Origin: Juglans regia
Lineage: Eukaryota > Streptophyta > Magnoliopsida > Fagales > Juglandaceae
Assembly: GCF_001411555.2 (NCBI RefSeq)
Contig: NC_049903.1
Coordinates: 14,303,234 to 14,367,233 of the forward strand
Reading direction: 5' to 3'
Length of the DNA: 64,000 nucleotides
Shown: in pieces, positions 36,852-47,699 of the stretch
How the letters are laid out: every line of letters begins with the position of its first letter
How positions within the stretch are numbered: the first letter of the stretch is position 1
Position numbers and translations under genes: made by a program
The notes under the pieces: generated by a model
What the model saw: the letters and a program-made list of their open reading frames with translations, nothing else
Database searches by the model: none
What the model was told of the DNA's origin: nothing

Positions 36852-37477
36852 GGGGTCACCTTAGTTTTCAACCTCGCCCCCGGCCCCAAGGAGGCGAGGG
36901 CGAGACCCCTAGCCCCGTTACGGGGGGTGGGGTTGAATAGCACCCCTACCATAACCCGCCCTGCCCCCCTTTCAACCCAGTGATTCATTGGGTCTATAAT
37001 TTTTTTTTTGTCTATAATTTTTTTAGACCCAAATTATAATATAATATAATTATAAATTTTATTTAAAATAAATATAAACCTCATTAGAGTTGTATTTTGG
37101 ATTGTTTTGACCTCCTAGTCTAACTTTTATATAGGAGGCCAAGACAACAATAGTAATTTTTAGGCAATGTGGGACTTTTTGCCATTAACTTAAATTCAAG
37201 TTTTTAACAAATTGTATAGATTTATATACAATATATTTATATAAATTATTTATCTAGGATGATAAAAAAATTATATTTTTTATTATAAATATGGAAGGGT
37301 GCAGAGCGGGGTGCAAGGCGAGGCCCTACTAGGGTCAACCTGCCCCTTTCCCCCGCTAGGGGTCCTTTATGCAAGGCGAGGGCCCCTGCCCCCGCATGGG
37401 CGGTGCGAGGTAACTTGCCCGCCCATGCTGGGGTAGGGCGGACGGGGGCAGGGGCGGGCCCCCGCTGCCCACCCCTA
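36824..37477. mobile_element. Non-autonomous hAT element with GC-rich ends
   Basis: A 654-bp element flanked by TGTTATGG (36816-36823) and TATTATGG (37478-37485), an 8-bp duplication with one mismatch. Both ends start TAGGGGTG (left TAGGGGTGCTATCCGCATGG, right on the reverse strand TAGGGGTGGGCAGCGGGGGC). About 200 bp at each end is very GC-rich, around an AT-rich middle. No transposase is encoded. A separate inverted repeat of about 19 bp pairs 36817-36835 with sequence near 36940-36958. Confidence 0.8.
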
Positions 37478-37965
37478 TATTATGGTCACGTTCTAATATG
37501 TTCTACCATGGTCATTGTCCACAAAAAAGGTTACAAATTATAATCTATATAATTCCAACATTATACTTTAATACATAAAGCATAACTATATTTCTATTCT
37601 TGTTCTCATCAACCATCTAATATATACTTGTCTGCAAAACATATTTTTAATAAAGATTGCATTAATACTAAATGCATATCATGGAAAAAGTTGAACACAT
37701 CACAACTACCAATAACAAACCGATCAAACTCATACAGTAGCAATCACATAAACTGATCAAACTCATACAGTAGCAATAACATAAACTCATCATGTACCAA
37801 TAACATACATATGGCCACATAAAAAAATAAAGTAACAGTCACGAAAATAAATAGATGATAAAGCAATTATCCTAAATACTCTGCAACAATTTCAGACCTA
37901 AAGTTCCCTCCCGTTTTCGTCCATCGACAAGAAGGCTCGCTACATAATAAGATCAAGTAACGCTT

Positions 37966-38913
37966 TCACTGCACGATACCATATTGGCCCTTCAGTCTCA
38001 GGGAAATCTCACTGAGCAATTTTGTATAATGACTCAACGGATCATAAGCCCCATCGCTGCCCTCAGTAGGCTCTGATCCTCTGTTGCGCTTCACTGAAGA
38101 CATAGCGCCAACCTCCTTATATCGCTTACATTGCGTGATCAGCATGCGTTTCACCTCCTCGAGGGCCGTAAAGATTTATTGATCGAGCTGGCTCATTTTC
38201 TTCTTATGCCTACGTGATGAATGTGTCGATATACTGCCTGAAGATGACCCCATTCCCATAAACTCATTCATGTCATCAATCTCAATGCGCAATCCCTGTC
38301 GATTGCCCAATGCTGGAGGGCGCCAAGCTTGCATCTCTGAATCAGTCCGCCGCTTGTCGTCACTATCTGGGGGCAATTGTGTTGACATGTGTTGCAAAGT
38401 CCCGTATGCAATAGAAGCGCCGAATATGGTGCACAACTCCTCGTACTTTGGATAGTCGAAGGTACGAAACCTCCCCCATTTCGATTTAACCTAATATTTT
38501 CATAATATACACACATGTCAATAATAAATTCTGTAGTGAAAAAACTTGTTTAGTGAAATAAAGATGCTTAGTAAGTTTATTTTTACCTTTATGGCATTTT
38601 CCCAGCACTCGTTGCTCGCCACTACCGTTTTCGTGTTGGGATCCCAACCCATCCCGGTTTGGCTCAGTAGATCGGTAAACAAATGTTATAGGCCCTTCAA
38701 CCTCTGGAGTTTGCCGCGAATCTGGTTCGTGTCAAACACCTTTACACTAATAGCGGTGAGCCGCTCAGCATAAACTATATGCTTTCTATTCGTGATATTT
38801 ACAGCCCTTAATCTACCTTGAAGAGTGTCCTGGTAGAGCATGTCAATGAATATCTTCTCCATGCCATCGCCCCAAATTTCACGATCCCAGATTGTGTTTT
38901 CTAGATCATCCAT
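37966..38913 (-). pseudogene. PIF/Harbinger ORF1 protein (Myb/SANT-like), broken
   Basis: The reading starts MDDLENTIWDREIWGDGMEK and has the helical pattern of the plant Myb/SANT-like domain (WGDGMEKIFIDMLYQDTLQG, then LQRLKGL). A second part carries GWDPNTKTVVASNECWENAI at the end of exon 1. After an intron (donor near 38585, minus strand) come KWGRFRTFDYPKYEELCTIF, a Ser-rich linker and the C-terminal LLSEISLRLKGQYGIVQ. A TAA at 38176-38178 (Q to stop) interrupts the second exon, and the frame then stays open to 37966. It lies just upstream of the transposase on the same strand, as in two-gene Harbinger elements. The second protein of such elements assists transposase in DNA binding and nuclear import. 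Confidence 0.7.
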
Positions 38914-41560
38914 TTTGAATAGCTAAGAAATTGGTAATATAACATAAACAAGTATTTGTTTGTTAAATATGCAATGTTACAGGCAAAGTCAAGTAGAAAC
39001 AGTCTAATGGTAGTGTAAACATGAAAAACACAAATCCTCAAATAGGAATGAAAGAATTTATTAAACATAATAAATACTTTGCTACGAAAGCAACTTTATT
39101 ACAAATATGCCTTAATAAGAGTAATGAACCGGAATTAAAATAGTCCATACATGTTGAGATGGACGATGTTTGCATAGGAGCGTAAGTAGTACCACTAGAA
39201 GAACAGAAAAGACAGAAGTATATTAACAAAATTAAACTTTAATTAAACTGACCCCCCAACAAAACAATTATTAATTCTAATAAACTATGCTTTAATCAAA
39301 TTTTACTTTAACTATACTTTTGTTTCTTTCCTATTAAAATAGCTTCTACCTAGGCTGTAAGACCTTTTTTGTTTTTGTTTTTGTTTTTTGCTTAATTAGG
39401 AAAGAAGTTTTATTAATAGCTTTTTTGAATGCAAAAGGAATGATTGTCATGTCACCATATAACCATTTTGGATTCCAGAACCATCTCTATGTTATTATAT
39501 ATGTTTGTGTTGCCTGAAACTTTTACTTGGTTATTGCCAGTTTGGCATAAATCACATTTGACAATATTTTGTTGGTGGGATGATTATGTATTTTTCTTAT
39601 AAAGTGCAAGTTTGGTTACATTTTTAAAACTAAGTTGAATTTCTTACAATGAAATAAGTGATTAAGCAATTCTGATTTTACTGAGTTAAAAAATAATTGG
39701 TTAAAACAATTATGGAATTTGCAGGTGAGGGATATTCCTTGTGGTACTATGAGATAGAGCTAGAGCTAGAGCTATGAGATAGTGCTTGTTGTTCCGTTTG
39801 TAAGCTGTCTAATGTCTGGCATTCTAAGTTTATATAGGCATGGGCTATGATCCACATCTCAGTAATGTATATAGTTTTTCTCAACTATAGGGCACTATAT
39901 ATAGTCCTGTATTGTGGCCGGATTAAACTACCTAAAGGGCACTATATATATATAGTGGTTGAAACTTGAGATTGATACTTTTATCTGTGCATGATCTTCT
40001 TTAGATATGAATTTAGATCCCTATTATCTTTCTTCCTCACAAACATCAGGGTTTGTGTAGAAAATTATGATCATATATATATATATGTATGTGCAAACAT
40101 TAGTGTCTGTTCATTCTCACCTTGACATGAGTGTATGCATATATGCATATATGATCAGTTGTGTTCATTATAGTGCCATTTAGCAATGCATATCATTCGT
40201 CGTGAGTCTTTTCATTATTCACCCATTGTCCAGCAATAATAACACAACACATGTTTCAGAGATTGTGTTTATACATCATTTTCTGTTTTTATTTTTTGAA
40301 AACAAAAAACAAAAACAGAGAAGCAGTGTTTGATAAATGTAAGCAGTGTTTCCTATATTCTTTAGTTCCATGTACTTGATTTATTTGTGCTCTTGATAGC
40401 TGTTTTCAATACTTTTTTCATTGCTGTTCTTTGATAGTTATTTTACAAATTGAAGATTTTTATTTTATTTTATTTTATCTCTTTGACTTGGAATGGATAG
40501 ATTACAGGGTGATGGGTTGGGAGCTATGCTGCTTCTAGGGACATTTTGATGTTGTAATATCTTGGACAATATTTTGTGAACTTTGGTAATGTTGCTCTTT
40601 TTCCTCCATTTTGGATAAACTATGTTGGGTTGGTTGTGAATGACATTGAAAGAGAATGATCACTCCCAATTCATATCATAACCACATCACAAATTTCATC
40701 ACAATCCAGAACATCACATCACAACCCAACCCAGAACATCATAACCACATCACAACACAGAACATCATAATCACATTTCCACTAGAATATTATAACCACA
40801 TCATATATCAACATACAGGATCATCAAAACACAACATAGAAATTCAGTAATCGTAGCCTAATTAAATCGCCAAAAAATCATCTTTACATACTTGGAAGGA
40901 GCGCATCCTTGGAGCCGTCGTGGTGACAGAATGAGACGGAGGGAGTCCTCGTCTAGATCTGGGGATTAGGGTGCGGTGTTTGTAGGGAACTGGAGGGCTA
41001 GGTTTCATTGTCTTCGGCATCCTCTATTTGTAATGGGAAATGACACCCAAATGTGCCAAATTGTAAACAGTAGTTTTAATAGATTAATCAAATTTATTTG
41101 AATTCACTTTAGGGTAGGGGCAGGGGAATCTCTGCTACATTTAGGTTCAAGCCACGGTAACGTACAGAAGGCCTTCGATGGACAGAGTTAAGAAGGGACT
41201 TACCAAGCAAGCAATGGCAGATTGACGGGTTTCTCAGGGTCCTTGGCTTGCCTTTTCCATGCTCTATACGACAATCGACAGTTGGCTAGAGGGGCCAAAT
41301 TGAAGGAGTAGAACCGTTTGAAAAAATGGGGGCAACTTCGTGTGACTTTCCTTGTTGAGCCTTGGATCTCTCTCGGGAAGGCCTTCAATGGACTGTGAGG
41401 AGCGAGGGAAAAAAATTCAAGGAGATGAGTTTCTGTGAAGATGACAATGATTTAAGGCCAACTACAAGAAGAAAAAATTCTTCACTGAGAGGTTGTTTTT
41501 CACAGAGGAGATCGGTGCATCAATGAGTCTTACGATCCTTCATGCTTTTTCACTGGAAAA
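38914..41560. other. Intergenic stretch, possible Harbinger 5' flank
   Basis: No supportable gene. It includes a low-complexity ATCACAAC-type stretch at about 40660-40830 and poly-A/T tracts. I could not identify the outer ends of the Harbinger element. Confidence 0.4.
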
Positions 41561-41735
41561 GTACTCTACAGACACTGTTTCTTCTGAAAAAATACAGAAG
41601 CATAGTTATTTGTCGTCTTGTAGAATAAATTGAAACAGTCTTCAAACCCATTGTTTAGCTGTTTGGATAAGAAAGCATTCCTCTGTACAGAGTGAAAAAC
41701 CATCTCATCTCCGAATCCAAACAAGGGCATAATAA
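41561..41735. mobile_element. GAGATGAG-type MITE copy or related element
   Basis: On the minus strand the right end reads TTATGCCCTTGTTTGGATTC followed by GGAGATGAGATGG, matching the ends of the Tourist-like family. The left boundary is approximate. Confidence 0.4.
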
Positions 41736-42249
41736 TCCTTTCTTTTTTGAAAGGCACTTTATGCAACCTGGAGGGGAAACCGTTGCTCCCGTGGAAAATG
41801 AAACGAGACGTTTTGTATTTTTTTTCCCTCTTAGATTTCAACACTCGTCTCCCTCCATTTGATTTCAACCCCCGAACCCCTTCAGCGTCTCCCTCCATTC
41901 GTCTTCAACCCCCAAACGCTCTCAAAGCACTCAAGTCTCCCTTCATTCGTCTACAAGTGATCCGCCTGGCTACCATCATTTCAGCATTCCAGCCTCCCTA
42001 CGAAATCAACGTCGAAATCTCCCCTTCGTCTTTCCCAAGCAATGAAGACCTTCTCCTTTGTCTTCCCCACGAAATCGAAGCCCGAAGCCGAAATCTCTTC
42101 ATCTTTCCCATGAAATCGAAGCTCGAAGCCAAAATCCCTTATTCTTCCCCAAGTAATGAATCTTTTAGGACCCACAAAAAGACGACGAATCTCTACCTCT
42201 CCCTCTTCTTCCCCACATCTTCCAAACCACAAAGCACTCTTCTAAAACC

Positions 42250-42298
42250 CTAACCCTAAATCTCGAAACCCTAACCCTAATCCAGAAACTAGGGTTTA
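42250..42298. promoter_or_regulatory. Telobox-type cluster
   Basis: Contains AAAACCCTAACCCTAAAT, AAACCCTAACCCTAATCC and an inverted ACTAGGGTTT within 50 bp. AAACCCTA boxes are common in plant promoters and leaders of genes active in dividing cells. Here they precede the broken GRF-finger gene by about 600 bp. A small interstitial telomere-like relic is the alternative. Confidence 0.4.
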
Positions 42299-42621
42299 TG
42301 ATACAGATATTTTATTTGCTTTCTATAAGTTTATGATATAGATATTTGTTTTTGATGCTGAGACTGATTTTGATGTGCCATTTATTATTTGAAGATCTCT
42401 TCATTTTCACCACTTAATTGACCACTCTGTTTTGCTTGTTATTGTAAGAGAGAGAGGCATTAAGTCACTGAAGGAAGTATCTCCAACGAGCCTTAAGGTT
42501 TCTCTAGACTTCATTGGTTGCATTTAAGATATTTCTTGTGCAATACCCCACACTACTGTGTTCTTATCTAAGAACCCTACCTGTTTATCTTCATAATGTT
42601 GTTAGCATTAGGGAAAAGTGT

Positions 42622-42880
42622 TTAATAATGTGAAATGAACCTTGGATTTGTGATTTGTAACTTATAACTTGGATTTGTAACTTGTAACTTGTGATGTAAC
42701 TTGAATTTGTAACTTGTACTTTGTATTTGAACTTGTAACTTGGATTTGAACCTTGGATTAGAACCTTGGATTTGTACCTTGGATTTGAATCTTGGATTTG
42801 TGATTTGTAACTTATAACTTGGATTTGTAACTTGTAACTTGGATTTGAACATTGGATTTAAACCTTGGATTTGAAAACCT
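42622..42880. repeat. Degenerate minisatellite of TTGGATTTGTAACTTG-type words
   Basis: About 260 bp built from short variants of AACTTGGATTTGTAACTTG and AACCTTGGATTTGTA, including a longer repeated block at about 42640-42700 and 42795-42850. It produces a spurious repetitive open frame on the minus strand. Confidence 0.8.
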
Positions 42881-42911
42881 AAATCACCTTGTGATTATGG
42901 TTCTTGTTAGA

Positions 42912-43395
42912 ATGTCATCATCATCCTTTGTTAAATGTACTTTCGATCAACCATTATGCTTCTGTGAGGTTAAAGCCACATTAAGATATTCAAATATTAC
43001 AAGAAATCCAGGATGACCCTTCTTAAGGTGTCCAAAATACAACATATAGTTAACTACTTTATTTGAAACGTAAAAAGGTTTAATGAAATGATAATATTAT
43101 TTGTATCTAACATTTATTATATATATAAAATGTTCAGAGATTACCATATTGCAAGTATTTCAAGTGGGCATATAGTAAATAAACTGTTAAAGAAAAAAAT
43201 GAATTGTTAAAGAATGAGAATGAGCTCGAGAAGATACTCAACGAAGTCGAAAAGATGGAGATTGAGCTCCATAAGAGAGCGGATGAGATCGAGAAGAGAG
43301 AGATGATTCTATCCAATAGAAATGATGAGGTTTTGAAGGAGTTGGTGCTTCTTGAGCAACAACCTGAAATAAAGCGTTCACGCACACTGCTCTAG
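42912..43395 (+). pseudogene. GRF-zinc-finger / coiled-coil protein, broken
   Basis: Exon 1 starts at ATG 42912 and encodes PLCFCEVKATLRYSNITRNP followed by a TGA at 43014-43016 where the family has G-R, then PFLRCPKYN. This is the GRF zinc finger pattern (CxC, T-x-RNPGR-x-F, CP). Exon 2 starts at about 43138 after an AG and gives PYCKYFKWA, completing the finger. A TAA at 43180-43182 and then an open coiled-coil tail follow (NELLKNENELEKILNEVEKM, ELHKRADEIEKREMILS), ending SRTLL at 43395. Such small GRF-finger proteins are numerous in plant genomes and are often next to transposons. With two stops it is most likely a pseudogene. The intron donor is not certain. Confidence 0.65.
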
Positions 43396-44124
43396 GTGTA
43401 CTGGGCTTTTGTAGTTTTTGTTTCATGTTACTTGGTAGTATCTCGGTGATTTTTGACTAGTAGTTAAATGCTCTACTGTTTGGACAGTATAATTACAAAA
43501 CTGAACAATATTTATTTACCTTTTTCCTCATCCATCATCTATTTATTTGCCTTTTTTTTCATCTTTCTCTATTTATGCATGATTAATTTATCTATAAAAG
43601 TAGGTATTCGTGTTATTAAAGTGATAGCTTTTGTCAATGAAAATGAAGATTAGCCTTTGAAAGTTTATCAGGTTTTTTTTGTATGGTAAAGCAAGTAATG
43701 ATGGAAATTATTATAAAAGCTTTCAAAAACTCCATAAATGGATACGAGTATGGTATCAATCATCATTTTAATATTTATTTAAGTTTTTTTTTTTGGGATT
43801 CACCATGTGCTTGAATAATAATATTAAGGTTTACTAGAAAGGTGAATGAGGCTATAGATATGACATAAAAAACCGAGTATTTATTTTGATTTGAATGATT
43901 TACTTGCAAGCTAGAGCCTCATTGAAGGTTTCGGGTCCTTGGGACCGATAGAGTTCACCAAGCAAATCTGTCAAGTATAATTTCCAGATTGCATCTGCGT
44001 GTTAGAATTGAATTTGCGAAGGACCATATTTTGCTTCTTTTGGGATTAAAGGAAATAGAATTCTAGAGGTGACCTTAAACCCGGATTTGGTGATGGGATG
44101 ATAACTTTTCTTTGTCTGTAATAC

Positions 44125-44515
44125 ATTCAATACACAAAAAAGTCTCTAAGAAAATTCAATACACAAAAAATATTCATTACACAAAAGTCCCTAAAAAACA
44201 TTCAATACAAAAAAAATTCCCTAGAATACATTCAATACACACAAAAATATTCAATACACAAAAAAGTCCATAAAAAACATTCAATACAAAAAATCCCCTG
44301 GAATACATTCAACAACAAAATATTCAATACACCAAAAAGTCCCTAAAAAATATTTTAAAAAAAATCCCCTGGAATACATTTAATACATAACAAAATATTC
44401 AATACACCAAAAAGTCCGTAAAAAACATTCAATAAACAAAAATCCCCTGGAATACATTCAATACACAAATATTCAATATGGCCAAAATGTCCCTAAAAAA
44501 CATCAATACACAAAT
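44125..44515. repeat. Minisatellite of CATTCAATACACAAAAAAGTCC-type units
   Basis: About 390 bp of direct repeats. A compound unit of roughly 80-90 bp holds ATTCAATACACAAAAAAG, TCCCTAAAAAACATTCAATA and ATCCCCTGGAATACATTCAA in turn, with about 4-5 degenerate copies. It stops only about 13 bp from the last exon of the FRS-like gene. Confidence 0.85.
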
Positions 44516-44527
44516 TGAATCATATCA

Positions 44528-47504
44528 TTACAGCGGTTGTGATCCATCCAACCCAAAGTGCACCGATTGTAATCCATCCAACCCAAATTGTATCTGTAAA
44601 GAATAAAATGCAAATATTAATATCATATTGATATTACTATTAAAATATCAAAAAGTTGGGTTCCACTTACACTTTCTTGACTCTCAATCAAAATGTCAAA
44701 AGCTATGCTTTCTGGAACAGCCTGATGATAAATACTCGTTAAAAAACAGTCAAATATTATAATTCAAATATCAATATGTAACTATTAATATACCTGCACT
44801 TGTCCAACATTGGACATATTCATCTCTGAAGGGCCAAATAAATTCCTACAAGTGGCAACCACTGGTGTATCTCCTCCATCTCGCTAATAATCAAGTAACA
44901 AATAACAACACAAATTTATCATATTTGCATTAATAAAATATAATAAACATGTAATACGGCCAAAATGTGCACCTGTTTGCATTTCCCCTTTACTGGTGCT
45001 TTCTTCGTCTTTGCTTTAACTTTCTGCATGTCTTTTTCTATCCTGAATGCTCACCTCAGAGATGGGGGTCAGTCTTTCCCTCTCACAACAAGTGGATTGA
45101 GTACTTGTTTTGAACTACCAACTGTAGTTGTGTCCTTTGTCGTACAACCAACATTAAAACCTATTAGAGTCCTCGATGGGGGTCCTTGGTTGTCACGATA
45201 TAAGTCAATCATTGCATATAACTTATTAGTTGCATCCTCAGTATGCTCTTTCGAACCTGCTGCATGAGTAATCATCTGATAACAGACATTCAATAGACTT
45301 GAATATCTGTTAGCATCTGCCCGGTGATCCTCTGTGTCATAGCTACTGTGGATTAACGTGTATCTCCTTTTGATGTCCTTCCTCCATCGATCTAAAATGT
45401 ACATATCTGGCAAAGATTTTATCCCGTTACATTTGAATATAGCCAAAATGTGGCTACACAATATTCCACTCATCTGAAATAACCCACATGAACACTTTGC
45501 AGTTGTATCTTCCTCACTAAAATCTACATAATGTGTAACTAGTTTAGTGAACTCTTCCACACAAATTTCATCATCTACCAGATAGGTCTTTACTGCACCA
45601 TCCCTCTTAAGTAAAGCTGGATCCATATCGATAATGCCGGTAAGTTGCTGCTGAACTTCTCTAAATTTAGCATTCGTGTACAAATCTTGAAATCTCTTTT
45701 CAAGTGGAGATTTAGATATGCAAGGAATTGTATCGTTAAATGAGTGAAAGTCCGCGCTATTTTCATTCTCAATTTTTTTTTTCAACACGTTGTCAAACTG
45801 GTCGATAAACTCTTTCAAGTTTGCCTTGGCATGAACATAACCATATAAAAAGGCATCCATGCTCTTGCTCTGCTGCATTGTACTTATTCCAGCCCAAAAA
45901 AATGATTTTAAGAATGCTGGTACCCAATGCTCACGCTCAACGTATAAGCTTTGCAACCACGCATTCTCATGCAAGTTATATGTGGTGATTAACTGATCCC
46001 AACATTTTTCAAACTCTTCAACACTTTGGGTGTCATACACACATTTCATCAATGCATTTTTCAGCCCATTTTTGTAGGAACCATGAGAGTTAAGTTTTTC
46101 GAAAACTTTGTTCAGTATATGCCACAAGCAAAATCTATGTCGGCTTTCTGGAAAGACAATAGAAATTGCATTTTTCATCGCTCTGTTGTAATCAGTGATA
46201 ATAGCTTTCGGAGCTATACCATCCATACACTGCAACCAGGTCTGGAATAACCACACAAAGGTCTCTGTATCCTCATTGGAAATCAATCCTGCTCCCAACA
46301 GAATTGATTGCCCATGGTGGTTTACACCTACAAATAGTGCAAAGGGCATCTCATATCTATTTGTCAGATAAGTGGTGTCGAATGTGACCACATCACCGAA
46401 ATATTGATAGGCTGCCCTACTACGAGGGTCTGCCCAAAAGACATTCTTTAACCTCCCGTCATCATTAAAATCCATCAATACAAAAAATCCAAAATTTTTG
46501 TACTGCATCTTACAAAAATACTCTCGAAGTGCTCCAGCACCACCTTTCCCAAGTCGTAGATGTCTTGCATTGTCGATATAATTAAGACAATCATTTTTCA
46601 AAAACGGAAGGTTCTCAGTTCCACCCACGTCAACGACAAGAGATCCGAAGCTCCTATTCATTCGGATGCCAGCCAAATCGTTTGTATCTAGGACTCTTTT
46701 TACGGAGTCACTCACTTCTCTATTACATCGAAAGAAGCGAGATTTCTTTAGACTGAGGTCGTGGTTATGGATATTATAAACTGTAGTCAATCGAAACTTT
46801 CCCTCAACTTTTAAGGCATTAATTTTTGCCTTACAATCCGTCTTTCTTGTAGGACGTGGTTTGACAACATTCAAAGTCCTATTCCGAGCCTTCCCACCAC
46901 GAGCGCAACCAAGAGTGACATATCTAACAGTCTCATCTTCTCCCCTCTCACTCCTTCTTGTCATCACCCCAAACCCGCATTTCTTAGCATATTGCTTATA
47001 ATAACTCATTAAATTTTCAAGAGAATTAAACTCCATCCCCGACTTTGGCTCCTCAATCATATCACCACCATCCATTTGCACAAACTGAGATGTCCCGGCA
47101 CTGCCATTCTTGGTTTCCCGTGAATTTGGTCTATCCTCATTACTTTCTTCAACATTAGAGGATGTACATGGCGCTTCAGCTTCCTTATAATTGGGTGTAT
47201 TATCCTCTGTACCAACTATTCCGCTCGTAGTGGAGCTTGTATTGATCGGATGACTCGAAGGTTCCATGCCATGTTTAAATGGGTAATCAGCATTCTGCTA
47301 AAAGCACAAAAATAAAAACATGTGCAATTAAACTCCCTAAAAAAGCCAACTTTTAATAAATAAATAAAAACACGTAATCACCACATGTATGTTGATTGGA
47401 TATTGGTTGCCATTTGGATATGGCAAAAAAGCCGGTGACCACACAGGCACTGGTCTAGAGTAACCATGCATGTAATTTGCAATGTTTGGACAAGTTGATA
47501 GCAT
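44528..47504 (-). CDS. FRS: FAR1-RELATED SEQUENCE (FRS) protein, MULE-derived, C-terminus interrupted
   Basis: Transposase-derived regulator of the FAR1/FHY3 family, whose characterised members bind DNA and control transcription. The core frame 47267-45069 encodes 732 residues: an acidic N-terminus, a FAR1 DNA-binding zinc domain at about 87-172 (ending YNIHNHDLS), a MULE transposase-like domain at about 293-385 (D297 in VTFDTTY, D359 in IITDYNRAM, then HRFCLWH) and a SWIM zinc finger with C592, C594, C604 and H606. Upstream, the exon frame continues to an acceptor at 47294, and an in-phase exon 47504-47382 (starting MLSTCPNIANYMHGYSRPVP) can be added. Downstream, the frame runs past TGA codons at 45069-45071 and 45051-45053 to a donor after 44973. 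It then continues in phase through exons 44883-44794, 44721-44671 and 44593-44528 (TAA). Either the protein stops early or the gene is newly disabled. Whether it is host gene or Mutator copy is unresolved; no long TIRs were found. Confidence 0.88.
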
Positions 47505-47600
47505 GCCTAACATATTATTGGATAAGTTATTGATGTAGTTTGAAAATCAATACCAACCAACTCAACACATTCCAACAATTTTTTAAATAATATAACATAC

Positions 47601-47663
47601 CGCAGTTGGGAGATTTGAGCTAGATGATATTCGTGTTGATGGGTGTTCTTTCCCGTTTCCCAT
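47601..47663 (-). other. Possible additional 5' exon of the FRS-like gene
   Basis: ATG at 47663 opens MGNGKEHPSTRISSSSNLPT and ends at a GT donor (GCG then GTATG). It lies just upstream of the 47.5-kb exon, but no acceptor there joins it in frame: the TAG at 47508-47506 leaves two extra bases. It may be leader sequence or a decayed exon. Confidence 0.35.
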
Positions 47664-47699
47664 GCTGAGAGGGAGACACATGCATTGTCAATATAAATA

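Noticed and set aside
36815..36960. Apparent tiny hAT element between the two inverted TAGGGGTGCTAT words
   Set aside because: The inner inverted copy at about 36940-36958 lacks a matching target duplication. The right end at 37477 with TATTATGG is a better partner.
40656..40850. Open frame of repeated His/Asn/Thr/Ile residues
   Set aside because: Produced by the low-complexity ATCACAAC repeat.
41747..42253. 168-codon open frame on the plus strand
   Set aside because: Proline/serine-rich with internal repeats of AAATCGAAGC- and CCCCAAGTAATGAA-type words, an open frame on the opposite strand too, and no domain. It looks like leader or repeat sequence rather than a gene.
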